37,393 nt of DNA from contig JAILRU010000093.1 of NCBI GenBank assembly GCA_024697945.1, positions 1 through 37,393 on the forward strand, in the 5' to 3' direction. Position 1 is the first letter of the stretch, and each line of letters opens with the position of its first letter. This DNA is from Bacteroidaceae bacterium. GTDB taxonomy: Bacteria > Bacteroidota > Bacteroidia > Bacteroidales > Bacteroidaceae. Of this stretch, positions 13,279-21,299 are shown piece by piece. The translations under genes and the position numbers were made by a program. The notes under the pieces are model-generated. The model worked only from the letters and a program-made list of their open reading frames with translations. It was not told the DNA's origin and did not search any database.

Positions 13279-14229
13279 ATGAAAATCCCCACATTATTCA
13301 AGGAATACATATGGCTGATTGAGACAATCCATCAGGCAGGGAGGATTACGTTCGCTGAGCTGAGCGAGAAGTGGCGAGACAGGGAAGAGAGCGGCGGACT
13401 GCCTCTCTCGCGCACGACGTTCAACCGGCACCGCGATGCCATCCTGGATATGTTCGGCGTAATCATCGAGTGCAACCGACCCGACGGATACCGCTACTAC
13501 ATCTACAACAAGGAAGTGCTGAGTGACAACACAGTGGCGAACTGGCTGTTCTCGACGCTGAGCGTGGGCAACATGCTGGACGAGAACGTAGGCGTGCAGG
13601 AACGTATCCTGCTGGAGAGCATCCCGTCGGGCGACATTCAGCTAAAACGCATCATCAAGGCGATGCGCGAGGGACGAAAAATCGTGATGCAGTACAAGAA
13701 ATACAGCGCGGCTACGGCGAAGTCGTACCTTGCCGAGCCGTATTGCGTGAAGCTGTTCAAGCGGCGCTGGTACGTACTGACAAAGATTGAACGTCCGGCA
13801 CAGGACAATCCGGAGAGGATGGTGGCTTCGATGTCAGTCTTTTCGCTTGACCGCATGGTGGACGTGCAGCTGACGCAGGAGCGGTTCACCGTAGATACGG
13901 ACTTCGATGCTGAGGGGTACTTCGCAGAAAGCTTCGGTATCATGGTGGACAACACGACAGAGCCAGTACGCATTGTGCTCAGAGCGTACGGGATGGAGCG
14001 TTTCTACCTGAAGGATTTGCCACTCCATCCGTCACAACGGGAGATTGCAGTCACGGACGAATATGCTGATTTTGAGATCCGGCTGCGTCCCACATCGGAC
14101 TTCAAAGCTCACATCCTGTCGCGCGGCGAGTGGCTTCAGGTCATTTCACCCGAATGGCTGGCTGATGACATCCGCGATTGGTTGGAGGCTGCCATAGAGA
14201 AGTACAGGAATCGGACCCATTTGATATGA
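13279..14229 (+). CDS. WYL-domain transcriptional regulator
   Basis: The 316-residue protein has an N-terminal winged-helix region (about 1-75, with LPLSRTTFNRHRDAILDMFG as recognition helix and YRYYIYN wing), a WYL domain (about 125-215; KRIIKAMREGRKIVMQYKKY and EPYCVKLFKRRWYVL) and a C-terminal WCX extension ending with the SPEWLADDIRDWLEAAIEKY helix. Such proteins are DNA-binding regulators whose WYL domain binds nucleic acid or nucleotide ligands, and many act in DNA-damage or phage-defence circuits. Its placement between an Fe-S membrane protein and glycerate kinase gives no clear target. Confidence 0.9.
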   Translation: MKIPTLFKEYIWLIETIHQAGRITFAELSEKWRDREESGGLPLSRTTFNRHRDAILDMFGVIIECNRPDGYRYYIYNKEVLSDNTVANWLFSTLSVGNMLDENVGVQERILLESIPSGDIQLKRIIKAMREGRKIVMQYKKYSAATAKSYLAEPYCVKLFKRRWYVLTKIERPAQDNPERMVASMSVFSLDRMVDVQLTQERFTVDTDFDAEGYFAESFGIMVDNTTEPVRIVLRAYGMERFYLKDLPLHPSQREIAVTDEYADFEIRLRPTSDFKAHILSRGEWLQVISPEWLADDIRDWLEAAIEKYRNRTHLI

Positions 14230-14247
14230 TGAAAGCTTATAATAGGT

Positions 14248-15318
14248 ATGAGTAAAATTATCGTTGCTATTGACTCATTCAAGGGATGTCTGACTTCGGC
14301 TGAGGCTAATCAGGCTGCGGCTGAAGGGATTCTCGCTCATAAACCTGAAGCTGAGATTATAACGATTCCTGTCAGCGATGGTGGAGAAGGATGGTTGGAA
14401 GCTTTTCAAGCAGCAGTGGGCGGGCACTTGGTGGATGTCAATGTGAATGACCCACTGATGCGTCCTATCCTTGCGCAATACCTGATACATGATGATACGG
14501 CTGTTATAGAGATTGCCAAAGCTTGCGGACTGACCCTGCTCACCCCAAAAGAACGTAATCCAATGATGACTACCAGCTACGGCACCGGCCAGCTTATTGT
14601 GGATGCTGTCAGAAGAGGATGCAAGCACATCATCGTGGGACTCGGAGGCAGCGCTACAAGCGACTGCGGTATCGGTATGCTTCAAGCTGTCATCGATGGT
14701 TTTGTTCCTCATGGTTCGTGGGAAGATGTGCTTGCGTTGGAGGATGTCCGTTTCACCATTGCTACTGATGTCACGAATCCGCTTTGTGGAGAGAAAGGAG
14801 CTGCTCATGTGTTTGCTCCACAAAAAGGAGCTACTCCAGAAATGGTTATTGAACTTGATAAACGTGCCAGGCAATTTGCAGAGAAGTCTGCTATTTATTT
14901 TGGCTACGATCGTCAGGAAGTGCCAGGTGCTGGGGCTGCAGGTGGGTTGGGATATGCTTTCCTTCAATATATGAATGCCGATTGCCGTTCTGGCATCGGC
15001 CTCTTGCTTGATACTGTTTGCTTTGAAGAACTTTTGAAAGATACGTCTCTGATTATCACAGGAGAGGGCTCTGCTGACAAACAGACGCTAATGGGCAAAG
15101 TGCCTTATGGAATCCTCCAGAAAGCAAAGCTCTTCAACGTGCCTGTCGTCCTTATTGCTGGACGGATTAGTGACAAACAACTGTTACTTGCCGCAGGCTT
15201 CTCGAAATTAGAGTGCATTAACCCTCCTGACATCTCCATTAATGAAGCCCTGAAACCGGAAATAGCGAAAAGGAATATCGCTATCCTGATGCAGAAATTC
15301 CCTCCTGTAATAATCTAA
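14248..15318 (+). CDS. glxK: Glycerate kinase, GlxK/GarK type
   Basis: The 356-residue protein matches type-I glycerate kinases: IIVAIDSFKGCLTSAEA at the N-terminus, PVSDGGEGWLEAF, the conserved GLGGSATSDCGIGM loop, PGAGAAGGLGYAF and ITGEGSADKQTLMGKVP. It phosphorylates D-glycerate to 2-phosphoglycerate, feeding glycolysis from uronic-acid or glyoxylate degradation. That pathway fits the uronan-degrading enzymes at 23.5-29.8 kb, though the genes are not adjacent. It is slightly shorter than the E. coli enzymes (about 380). Its 3' end overlaps the convergent GlsB-like gene by 4 nt. Confidence 0.95.
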   Translation: MSKIIVAIDSFKGCLTSAEANQAAAEGILAHKPEAEIITIPVSDGGEGWLEAFQAAVGGHLVDVNVNDPLMRPILAQYLIHDDTAVIEIAKACGLTLLTPKERNPMMTTSYGTGQLIVDAVRRGCKHIIVGLGGSATSDCGIGMLQAVIDGFVPHGSWEDVLALEDVRFTIATDVTNPLCGEKGAAHVFAPQKGATPEMVIELDKRARQFAEKSAIYFGYDRQEVPGAGAAGGLGYAFLQYMNADCRSGIGLLLDTVCFEELLKDTSLIITGEGSADKQTLMGKVPYGILQKAKLFNVPVVLIAGRISDKQLLLAAGFSKLECINPPDISINEALKPEIAKRNIAILMQKFPPVII

Positions 15319-15578
15319 TCAAACAGCTTCTTCCATATCCATAATACTGTCACTGCACCGACTACGCAAAATACGAAGTTTGTGAGATAGCCCTTGCCGA
15401 GCAGTTCGATGTTCAACAAATGACTGATGAAAGTTCCAGCATAACTGCCGACTATACCCATAATGAGGTTCATGCAACAGCCTTTGCCCTCACCACTCAT
15501 GATGCGATTAGCTATGTAGCCGATTAGTATTCCTGTCAGTATCGGCCAGGTTGTAAATTCTGCTATATGTTCTAACAT
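15315..15578 (-). CDS. GlsB/YeaQ/YmgE-family small membrane protein
   Basis: The 87-residue protein has three hydrophobic segments and the Gly-rich helix pattern of the transglycosylase-associated family: TGILIGYIANRIMSGEGKGC, CMNLIMGIVGSYAGTF and NFVFCVVGAVTVLWIW. Members are inner-membrane proteins linked to general stress; their molecular role is not settled. The last 4 nt overlap the end of glycerate kinase on the other strand, so no terminator separates the genes. Confidence 0.88.
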   Translation of the reverse strand: MLEHIAEFTTWPILTGILIGYIANRIMSGEGKGCCMNLIMGIVGSYAGTFISHLLNIELLGKGYLTNFVFCVVGAVTVLWIWKKLFD

Positions 15579-15589
15579 ATCAATATGCT

Positions 15590-15640
15590 ATTATGCCTGC
15601 CGTGCGGTACTCGCAGGCAGTGAAGATGGCAAGGAGGTTC
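15590..15640 (-). pseudogene. Relic of a thioesterase C-terminus
   Basis: On the minus strand this stretch encodes NLLAIFTACEYRTAGI, matching the last residues of the intact thioesterase at 35247-35660 (NLLAIFTASGYRKEGM). The two loci share an exact run TGAAGATGGCAAGGAGGTT. The rest of the gene is missing. Promoter-like sequence just upstream (15773-15815) also resembles that near the intact gene, so this looks like a collapsed second copy. Confidence 0.5.
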
Positions 15641-15707
15641 AGTACTTCCAAAAGTTGTACTTCTTGCGTAGCTCTTCCTGCTTGCAGTTTTCACATGGGT
15701 ACTTCAT
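15639..15707 (-). CDS. 22-residue micro-ORF, probably a deletion derivative
   Basis: The ORF encodes MKYPCENCKQEELRKKYN then FWKY, with a CxxC pair near the start. It has a well-placed -7 box (15729-15736, minus strand). The start MKYPCENC resembles the N-terminus of a longer conserved small Bacteroidetes protein as I recall it, so this may be the two ends of that gene joined by deletion. Expression is possible but unproven. Confidence 0.35.
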   Translation of the reverse strand: MKYPCENCKQEELRKKYNFWKY

Positions 15708-15728
15708 ATTTTGATTTTTATTATGCCA

Positions 15729-15736
15729 CAAAGATA
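15729..15736 (-). promoter_or_regulatory. -7 box facing the micro-ORF
   Basis: Minus-strand TATCTTTG, 22 nt upstream of the micro-ORF start. An AT dinucleotide run (15739-15750) lies just upstream. Confidence 0.45.
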
Positions 15737-15803
15737 CGATATATATATAATACTTCCTCAGCTTCTCTGTTTTTCTGTCTTTTCGTGCGTCATTTCATGT
15801 CCG

Positions 15804-15811
15804 TACCTTTG
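15804..15811 (+). promoter_or_regulatory. Orphan -7 box, paralogue of the xpt upstream promoter
   Basis: TACCTTTG here sits in sequence very similar to 35729-35771 (shared TCTGTCTTTTCG, GTCATTTC and the box itself). It points at the 3' end of a convergent gene and has no gene of its own. Confidence 0.5.
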
Positions 15812-15857
15812 CTGAAAAAGAGAAATGAAACCAAACAGACAACATCATGGCGAGAAT

Positions 15858-16364
15858 CTAAAGTTGTGCCCTTACGGATTTGGGGGTCCAACCCTTAAAG
15901 AAACGCAACACTTTCTCTTGATTATAGCTTTGTCCTTCTTCCAGGAAGCTGGAATCCTGAATGTGAATCACCCTTCCTTCTTCATCAAGGACAACGAAGA
16001 CAGGAAATCCAAAGCGGCCACAATTATTGAGCCTTTCCATTAGAGCCTTTGCCTGCTGCTGCTTTCCCTCACTCTCTGACTTGCGGGGATTGTAGTTGAC
16101 ATGGATATACGAGAAGTTCTCGTCAATAACCTTGGTGATGGTCGTGTCATTTGTGATGAAATCAGCAAAGCGCAAGCACCACGGACACCAGTTGCCGCCC
16201 ACTTGGCAGATTACGAACTTCCCTTCTGCCTTTGCCTTGACTAGTGCCTGGTCTATCTGTTCGATGGGGTTGATGTCCTCATTATAGACTTTCTTCAATT
16301 CTGTCTGGGCCTCTACTGCTGCAGTCAATAGAATTGCATAAAATGCCATGAGTATCCTTTTCAT
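15858..16364 (-). CDS. Secreted thioredoxin-like protein
   Basis: The 168-residue protein has a signal peptide (MKRILMAFYAILLTAAVEA) and a thioredoxin-like domain with redox motif GNWCPWCLRF at about residues 57-66, the later cis-Pro segment GFPVFVVLDEEGRV and a C-terminal helix. The CPWC active site and domain order suggest a periplasmic disulfide reductase of the thioredoxin_7/DUF255-like group. It is the last gene of a minus-strand cluster with YbjQ (44 nt gap) and a metallophosphoesterase. The substrate is unknown. Confidence 0.88.
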   Translation of the reverse strand: MKRILMAFYAILLTAAVEAQTELKKVYNEDINPIEQIDQALVKAKAEGKFVICQVGGNWCPWCLRFADFITNDTTITKVIDENFSYIHVNYNPRKSESEGKQQQAKALMERLNNCGRFGFPVFVVLDEEGRVIHIQDSSFLEEGQSYNQEKVLRFFKGWTPKSVRAQL

Positions 16365-16408
16365 ATCTATGGGTATTATCTGTTTCGCTGTTATAAATAG
16401 AAGACAAA

Positions 16409-16726
16409 TCAGATAACTACGGCTGTGCCACTGGTAGCTACCATGAGCATGGAACCTCTTTCGCCAATGGTCTCATAGTCAATGTCAATGCCAACGATGG
16501 CATTGGCCCCCATTGCCTGAGCGCGTTCCGTCATCTCTTTCAAAGAAGTTTCCTTAGCTTCGATAAGAACTCTTTCATAACTTCCGGAACGGCCTCCGAA
16601 AAAGTCCTTGATGCTGGCTTTGATATCCTTGATTACGTTTGCGCCAATAATGGTCTCTCCTGTTACCAATCCCTTATACTCGCGAATGGGATGGCCTTCA
16701 ATCTGTGGGGTTGTTGATAGTATCAT
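16409..16726 (-). CDS. YbjQ/UPF0145 family protein
   Basis: The 105-residue protein matches the YbjQ family from end to end: [40 protein letters not shown], the helix [20 protein letters not shown], and a final strand [13 protein letters not shown]. The family forms pentameric beta-barrel rings and is often annotated as heavy-metal binding, but has no proven function. It lies 10 nt after the metallophosphoesterase and is probably co-transcribed with it. Confidence 0.93.
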   Translation of the reverse strand: MILSTTPQIEGHPIREYKGLVTGETIIGANVIKDIKASIKDFFGGRSGSYERVLIEAKETSLKEMTERAQAMGANAIVGIDIDYETIGERGSMLMVATSGTAVVI

Positions 16727-16736
16727 AATCTTTCCT

Positions 16737-17843
16737 TTATATAGTTTTTTGTACTGAGTTCATAGATATAGTTGCAATGACATATTCCGAACGAGTTCCG
16801 ATCCTGAACTTACCGCCCCAGATACCCATGCCGCTACTGATAAAATACTGGGTGCTGCCCCTTTGACACGAACCATATGCACATTCGTACATCTTTCTGA
16901 TAATCCAAGAGATGGGCCACACCTGTCCATTGTGGGTATGGCCACTGAACTGGAAGTCAACATTCTGCTGTTCCGCTTGCTCCAGATGCTGGGGCTGATG
17001 GTCCAGCACAATGCAGAATTTCAATGGGTCGGCCAGTTTCATTAACTCATCCAGTGAGGCCCTGTGATACTTGTTTGTATAGTCATCGCGTCCTATGATA
17101 CAAAGGTCACCCACCACAGCGCAAGAGTCCTGTAACAGGCAGATACCCGCATCCTTGTAGAACTGACTTGCCTTGTCCTTACCACAATAGTATTCGTGAT
17201 TACCCACGCATGCATAAACAGGGGCTTTCAGCCGTAGGAACTCCTTGTGCATCTGCTCATCAACAAGGGGTCGTATGCTTCCGTCTATGATGTCTCCCGC
17301 AATTAGAACCAAATCGGGCTGCTCAGCATTCACCATATCCACCCACCTGCCAAGTTCCTTGCGTCCATTGGCATAGCCTATGTGCAGGTCGCTCATCATC
17401 ACCAGCCTCACGGGATTATCCATCGTTTTGTTGGTAGTAAGATGTATTTCCTCGCGATGTTTATGCCGGTAGTTCAGATTGCCGTAGAAGAAAAGGCCCA
17501 GCATCACAAACATAATGCCGCCAGCCGTCCACACGTTGTTGTAGAGCATTGTTTTGGGAACAAGGTGCACAATCCTTCCCAAGTCAAGAGCCAGAAATAG
17601 CATAAACAGATACAGCAACACTATCACACTTGATGATCCCACCTCATAAACACCAACAGCCAGAGGCATAGGCAAACGGTCGGTATAGCGCACGATACTA
17701 ACTGGCAAAAGCAGCACCGCCCCCGTCATACAGCCTACCAATAGCAACTTACACACCCATCCCCAGGGTAAAAGGCACCACACATGCCAACCTACGTATA
17801 CAAGAGCTGACAAAGGCATTATCAATAAAACCAATATCCACAT
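16737..17843 (-). CDS. Membrane-anchored metallophosphoesterase (YaeI/YkuE-like)
   Basis: The 368-residue protein has about four N-terminal transmembrane segments (residues 1-125) and a calcineurin-like phosphoesterase domain with [41 protein letters not shown] and [12 protein letters not shown], followed by the typical [21 protein letters not shown] end. The domain faces the cytoplasm or periplasm depending on helix number. Related enzymes include the UDP-2,3-diacylglucosamine hydrolase LpxG and the YkuE/YaeI phosphodiesterases; which activity applies here cannot be decided from motifs. It is the first gene of a three-gene minus-strand cluster. Confidence 0.9.
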   Translation of the reverse strand: MWILVLLIMPLSALVYVGWHVWCLLPWGWVCKLLLVGCMTGAVLLLPVSIVRYTDRLPMPLAVGVYEVGSSSVIVLLYLFMLFLALDLGRIVHLVPKTMLYNNVWTAGGIMFVMLGLFFYGNLNYRHKHREEIHLTTNKTMDNPVRLVMMSDLHIGYANGRKELGRWVDMVNAEQPDLVLIAGDIIDGSIRPLVDEQMHKEFLRLKAPVYACVGNHEYYCGKDKASQFYKDAGICLLQDSCAVVGDLCIIGRDDYTNKYHRASLDELMKLADPLKFCIVLDHQPQHLEQAEQQNVDFQFSGHTHNGQVWPISWIIRKMYECAYGSCQRGSTQYFISSGMGIWGGKFRIGTRSEYVIATISMNSVQKTI

Positions 17844-17884
17844 AACACTATTTTGTAGTTTTACCTCAATCGTATAATATCACT

Positions 17885-18090
17885 CCACCTTATGGTGGGG
17901 TTCTTGCTTTTCATTCCAGACATATTGATTTCATAGCTATATCGTTGCAAAATTAATATATTTTGTCCTATGTCCTGCACCAATGATGTCATTTGTTTCG
18001 CAAAATGGCAATAAATGTCATGGAAACACCTCTGCCATTACTATTATTGCAAAAATTTAGTAAATTTTCTACGGCGCACACGAGTACACG
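17885..18090. repeat. About 200-bp dispersed intergenic repeat, copy B
   Basis: Direct repeat of 8675-8871, upstream of the metallophosphoesterase gene. It has a 10-11 nt extra segment near its left end (TTCTTGCTTTT) and a degraded -7-like site (TAAATTTT). It is followed by an 11-bp-period fragment, as copy A is, though at a greater distance there. Confidence 0.85.
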
Positions 18091-18109
18091 TTTTGTGTAT
18101 CCAAGCCTT

Positions 18110-18142
18110 ATCGTTCCGAGGTCGTTCCGCCGTCCCCTTTCA
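18110..18142. repeat. Short 11-bp-period repeat
   Basis: Units ATCGTTCCGAG (18110), GTCGTTCCGCC (18121) and a partial GTCCCCTTTCA. The middle unit is identical to units at 9321 and 9387. Confidence 0.65.
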
Positions 18143-18185
18143 TTCTTCAATAACCTATAACCATTAATTTTCATTTTTCATTTAT

Positions 18186-18216
18186 TTAAGTTTCGGGAGT
18201 TATAAAATGAAGTTAA
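18186..18216. repeat. 31-nt repeat, right inverted copy
   Basis: Reverse complement of 8361-8391 with one mismatch. It lies outside repeat copy B relative to the enclosed segment. Confidence 0.8.
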
Positions 18217-18308
18217 ATAAGGAGTAAACTCACTACGTTGACTTCGTCGAGCTAAAGCTTCGAGGACGATAGTTATGGGCCCTGTAGTATTACTATTGTC
18301 CATTTTAA

Positions 18309-18364
18309 CTTCTCGGATGCTTTAGCACCAAGGCGGGTTCTTACACGCTTTAGCGGTAAGGCGC
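18309..18364. repeat. AAGGCG-class dispersed element, two units
   Basis: Two degenerate units (GCTTTAGCACCAAGGCG and GCTTTAGCGGTAAGGCGC) lie in tandem. The first is 25/27 identical, with its left flank, to sequence inside the GH30 gene at 6101-6127. The rest of 18217-18507 holds no gene that I can recognise. Confidence 0.6.
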
Positions 18365-18507
18365 AATGTTAGTTGCGGAGGTAGTCGCGGATCATTTCCA
18401 TTCTTTTCTTAAACTTCAACTTTTACTTTGGCCGTTTCCCTGGGCTTTATCTGACTTCCCTTTGCCTTTCATCTGACCTATATCTGTTGGAATTCTTTTC
18501 CTTTGGT

Positions 18508-18573
18508 ACAGAGCTAGAACAGAGCTAGGACAGAGCGGGAACAGAGCGGGAACAGAGCGGGAACAGAGGGGTT
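18508..18573. repeat. 11-bp tandem repeat, six units
   Basis: ACAGAGCTAGA, ACAGAGCTAGG, three copies of ACAGAGCGGGA, and ACAGAGGGGTT, each 11 bp. A minus-strand -7 box at 18638-18645 points through the array; the minus-strand reading frame over it is a chance product of the repeat. Confidence 0.92.
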
Positions 18574-18637
18574 CCAATGTGGCTCCTTCGTAGAAGGAGG
18601 GGGTTGTCATTGGGCCATCATTCGACGTCCGACGGTG

Positions 18638-18645
18638 CAAAGATA
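18638..18645 (-). promoter_or_regulatory. -7 box facing the 11-bp array
   Basis: Minus-strand TATCTTTG. Transcription would pass through the array at 18508-18573, and no real gene follows on that strand until 17843. It may make a non-coding RNA or be inactive. Confidence 0.4.
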
Positions 18646-18763
18646 CGATAATAATGCTGCGTTCTCCAAATTTGGGGCTGAAAACTTGATTTTATGGAAT
18701 AGTATTCCAAAGTACTTTTTTATAAGCATAATATACTCCATACGCATTTTTTTGCCTAAAGAT

Positions 18764-18794
18764 TTTGTATTTCACGTAGTAATTCGTAAATTTG
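18764..18794 (+). promoter_or_regulatory. Promoter of the restriction-modification operon
   Basis: TTTG (18764-18767), 19 nt, TAAATTTG (18787-18794). The predicted transcript starts near 18801 and the methylase ATG is at 18869, so in-frame starts further upstream are not used. Confidence 0.7.
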
Positions 18795-18868
18795 CAAGGC
18801 AAAATTGTGAAATTAGATCATTATTAACGAACAACTGGGTAATACCAGCTGACTATATCCAAACGAAA

Positions 18869-19759
18869 ATGAAAGCAAGTTCAAAAGCAAAACCATTCAT
18901 CAAGTGGGTTGGTGGTAAAGGCCAGCTCATAGAACAACTGGACGCACAGTTGCCAGCTGACTTTGATAAATGGGAGAATGTCACTTACATTGAACCCTTT
19001 GTGGGCGGAGGGGCAATGCTCTTCTATATGTTGCAGCGATACCCTAATATCCGTCATGCAGTCATTAACGATGTGAACCCAGATTTGACTACCTGCTATC
19101 GTACGGTTAGGGACACACCAGAGGAACTGATAACTTCTTTGATGGAAATTCAGGATGCCTACAACGCACTACAAACGGAGGAAGGACGCAGGGATTTCTT
19201 TTTTGCAGTTCGTGACCGCTACAACGAGAAGAATCTTGACGACATAGAAAATACAACAAAGTTCATTTTCCTCAACCGCACTTGTTTCAACGGGCTTTAC
19301 CGCGTGAATAAGAAAGGCCTTTTCAATGTCCCGTTTGGCAAATATACCAACCCGCAGATTTGTGACCCGAAGACCATCCGAAAAGATAGCGAAATCCTCC
19401 AACATGTGGAAATCCTGACAGGTGACTTTGAAGACTCTTTAGCCTATGCTCAGGGCAATACGTTCTTCTATTTCGACCCGCCTTATCGCCCTCTCAGCGA
19501 TACGTCTAGCTTCAACGATTATTCGAAGGAAGCATTCAACGACGACGCACAGATTCGACTGAAGGAATTTTGTGACCGAGTTAACGAGATTGGCTTCCGT
19601 TTCATGCTTAGCAACTCAGACTGTAAGGGTAAGAATGAAGAGGATAACTTCTTCGATGCGCTCTATGAGGCATATAATAGGACTCGCATCTATGAACAGA
19701 ACGGGACTCCGAATATTGTAATAAGAAACTATAAAATCAATAAATCATGGCAAAGATAA
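18869..19759 (+). CDS. DpnM/Dam-type adenine DNA methyltransferase
   Basis: The 296-residue protein is an alpha-class N6-adenine methyltransferase of the DpnII/Dam group. It starts FIKWVGGKGQLIEQL, has the AdoMet-binding YIEPFVGGGAMLFYM (motif I), NDVNPDLT, the FLNRTCFNGLYRVNKKGLFN segment typical of GATC methylases, and the catalytic FFYFDPPYRP (DPPY, motif IV), then MLSNSDC. Length is normal for DpnM (about 280-300). GATC specificity is inferred from family. It is the first gene of an operon with a KilA-N protein, a nuclease and a second methyltransferase remnant. The start at 18869 follows the promoter at 18764. The next gene overlaps its last 13 nt. Confidence 0.95.
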   Translation: MKASSKAKPFIKWVGGKGQLIEQLDAQLPADFDKWENVTYIEPFVGGGAMLFYMLQRYPNIRHAVINDVNPDLTTCYRTVRDTPEELITSLMEIQDAYNALQTEEGRRDFFFAVRDRYNEKNLDDIENTTKFIFLNRTCFNGLYRVNKKGLFNVPFGKYTNPQICDPKTIRKDSEILQHVEILTGDFEDSLAYAQGNTFFYFDPPYRPLSDTSSFNDYSKEAFNDDAQIRLKEFCDRVNEIGFRFMLSNSDCKGKNEEDNFFDALYEAYNRTRIYEQNGTPNIVIRNYKINKSWQR

Positions 19760-20559
19760 TAGTACAGGACACAGAGATAACGGTCTTGTCGCATGATGAC
19801 AAAGACTACATTTCCTTAACAGATATGGCCAATGGAAAGCAAAGCGAAAGCCGTGCAGCCGACATCATTAAGAACTGGATACGCACGAGATATACCATCG
19901 AATTCCTTGGTACATGGGAAATGATACACAACCCTCATTTCAAAGTGGTCGAATTTGACCACTTTAGGATGCAAGCCGGACTTCCCAACTTTGTGATGAG
20001 CGTTAGCGAGTGGATTGAGAAAACCAATGCAATCGGCATCATCGTGAAGAAAGGACGCTATGGTGGAACTTACGCATTCAAGGACATTGCCTTTGAGTTT
20101 GGTACTGCTATCAGCGTGACATTCAAGTTGTATCTCATCGAGGAGTTCCAGCGTCTTAAGGCTGATGAACAGAAGTTGCTGGAATGGTCTGCAAAGCGCG
20201 AATTGTCAAAAATCAATTACCGCATACATACCGATGCTATCAAGAGCAACCTTATCCCAGCAGAAGTAACTCGCGAGCAAGCAGCGATGAAGTATGCTGA
20301 GGAAGCAGATGTCCTTAATGTCGCCATGTTTGGTATGACTGCCAAGCAATGGCGCGAAGCTTATCCTGCCCTGAAAGGCAACATCCGAGACTATGCCACT
20401 ATCAATGAACTCATCTGTCTCTCAAACATGGAAAACATCAATGCCGTGCTTATCAACGACGGTATGCCACAAGGAGAACGCCTCGTGAAGCTCAATCAGA
20501 TTGCCATTCAGCAGATGCAGGTGTTGGAAGATAATAGCGGCAGGAAACTTTTGAAATAG
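19747..20559 (+). CDS. KilA-N domain protein
   Basis: The 270-residue protein has an N-terminal KilA-N domain (about 1-125): DYISLTDMANGK, SRAADIIKNWIRTRYTIEFL and then VSEWIEKTNAIGIIVKKGRYGGTYAFKDIAFEF. The remainder is helical, with a Bro/antirepressor-like C-terminal part ending in a long helix. KilA-N proteins bind DNA and come mainly from phages and large DNA viruses; as a stand-alone gene inside an RM operon it may be a regulator or part of the system. It overlaps the methylase gene by 13 nt and precedes the nuclease by 6 nt, so co-translation is likely. Confidence 0.9.
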   Translation: MAKIIVQDTEITVLSHDDKDYISLTDMANGKQSESRAADIIKNWIRTRYTIEFLGTWEMIHNPHFKVVEFDHFRMQAGLPNFVMSVSEWIEKTNAIGIIVKKGRYGGTYAFKDIAFEFGTAISVTFKLYLIEEFQRLKADEQKLLEWSAKRELSKINYRIHTDAIKSNLIPAEVTREQAAMKYAEEADVLNVAMFGMTAKQWREAYPALKGNIRDYATINELICLSNMENINAVLINDGMPQGERLVKLNQIAIQQMQVLEDNSGRKLLK

Positions 20560-20565
20560 GTAGGT

Positions 20566-21285
20566 ATGAAAAAGTATACACAAGCGCAACAAGTCATCGA
20601 CACTCTTCGAGAACAGGGAGGATATGCAACTTTGGGTAATTTATATCACCTTGTTGACACTTCCACGTGGGCTACAAAGACACCAAACGAGTCCATCCGT
20701 CGCATAGTTCAGCAGTCACAGGAAATCTTTAAGATTCAACCTGGCCTATGGGCATTAGAGGAGTGTCGAGATAAGGTCATGCGAAAATTCGAATTAAAGC
20801 CCGGCAATAAGAAAAGTGAAGAACAATTCACTCACGGATATTATCAGGGCTTGCTTGTTGAGATTGGTAAATTTAGGCATCTAACAACCTACGTACCTGC
20901 TCAAGACCAGAATCGTCTTTTCATTGACAAGAAGCTTGGCGAGATAACGGATACAACGGAACTGCCCGACTTTACTTATGACGAGTTGAAACGCAGGGCA
21001 CGCACGATAGACGTTATCTGGTTCAACGAACGCAAAATGCCATCTGATTTCTACGAGGTGGAGCATACTACTGATATCAAGAACTCGCTTACTAAGTTCT
21101 ATGAACTCCAAGATTTCTACGCGGGTTTCTTTATCGTGGCTGATGCCAGTAGAAAGAAAGAGTATGAAGATAAGCTACATGTCTCCATGTTCTCTCCTAT
21201 CGAGAATCGTGTCAAGTTTCTGAATTACAAACAGGTCGTCGATTTATACGAAGGTCTTAAAAAAGTTGAAGTAAATCTTTGGTAA
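20566..21285 (+). CDS. Winged-helix protein with PD-(D/E)XK-like nuclease domain, probable restriction endonuclease
   Basis: The 239-residue protein has an N-terminal HTH of the HARE/winged type (about 1-65: QAQQVIDTLREQGGYATLGN then WATKTPNESIRRIVQ and a wing ending GLWAL) and a C-terminal domain (about 85-235) with the likely nuclease core TIDVIWFN ... DFYEVEHTTDIKNSL, giving a D-x(n)-ExE arrangement, then a FFIVAD strand. Such HTH-nuclease proteins are the usual restriction partners of DpnM-type methylases in Bacteroidetes. If so, it cuts unmethylated GATC. It is fully open and sits in the methylase operon. Confidence 0.75.
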   Translation: MKKYTQAQQVIDTLREQGGYATLGNLYHLVDTSTWATKTPNESIRRIVQQSQEIFKIQPGLWALEECRDKVMRKFELKPGNKKSEEQFTHGYYQGLLVEIGKFRHLTTYVPAQDQNRLFIDKKLGEITDTTELPDFTYDELKRRARTIDVIWFNERKMPSDFYEVEHTTDIKNSLTKFYELQDFYAGFFIVADASRKKEYEDKLHVSMFSPIENRVKFLNYKQVVDLYEGLKKVEVNLW

Positions 21286-21299
21286 AATAAAAACACGTT

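Noticed and set aside
14275..14967. 230-residue minus-strand ORF
   Set aside because: Antisense to glycerate kinase, whose motifs are all in the plus frame.
15825..16043. Plus-strand ORF after the orphan promoter at 15804
   Set aside because: It runs antisense through the thioredoxin-like gene and has no protein-like features.
8675..18090. Composite transposon bounded by repeats A and B
   Set aside because: No transposase or integrase inside, the genes are ordinary chromosomal operons, and the repeats look like dispersed intergenic elements.
18416..18640. 74-residue minus-strand ORF with repeated peptide
   Set aside because: The peptide periodicity comes from translating the 11-bp DNA array; no start context or domain supports a protein.
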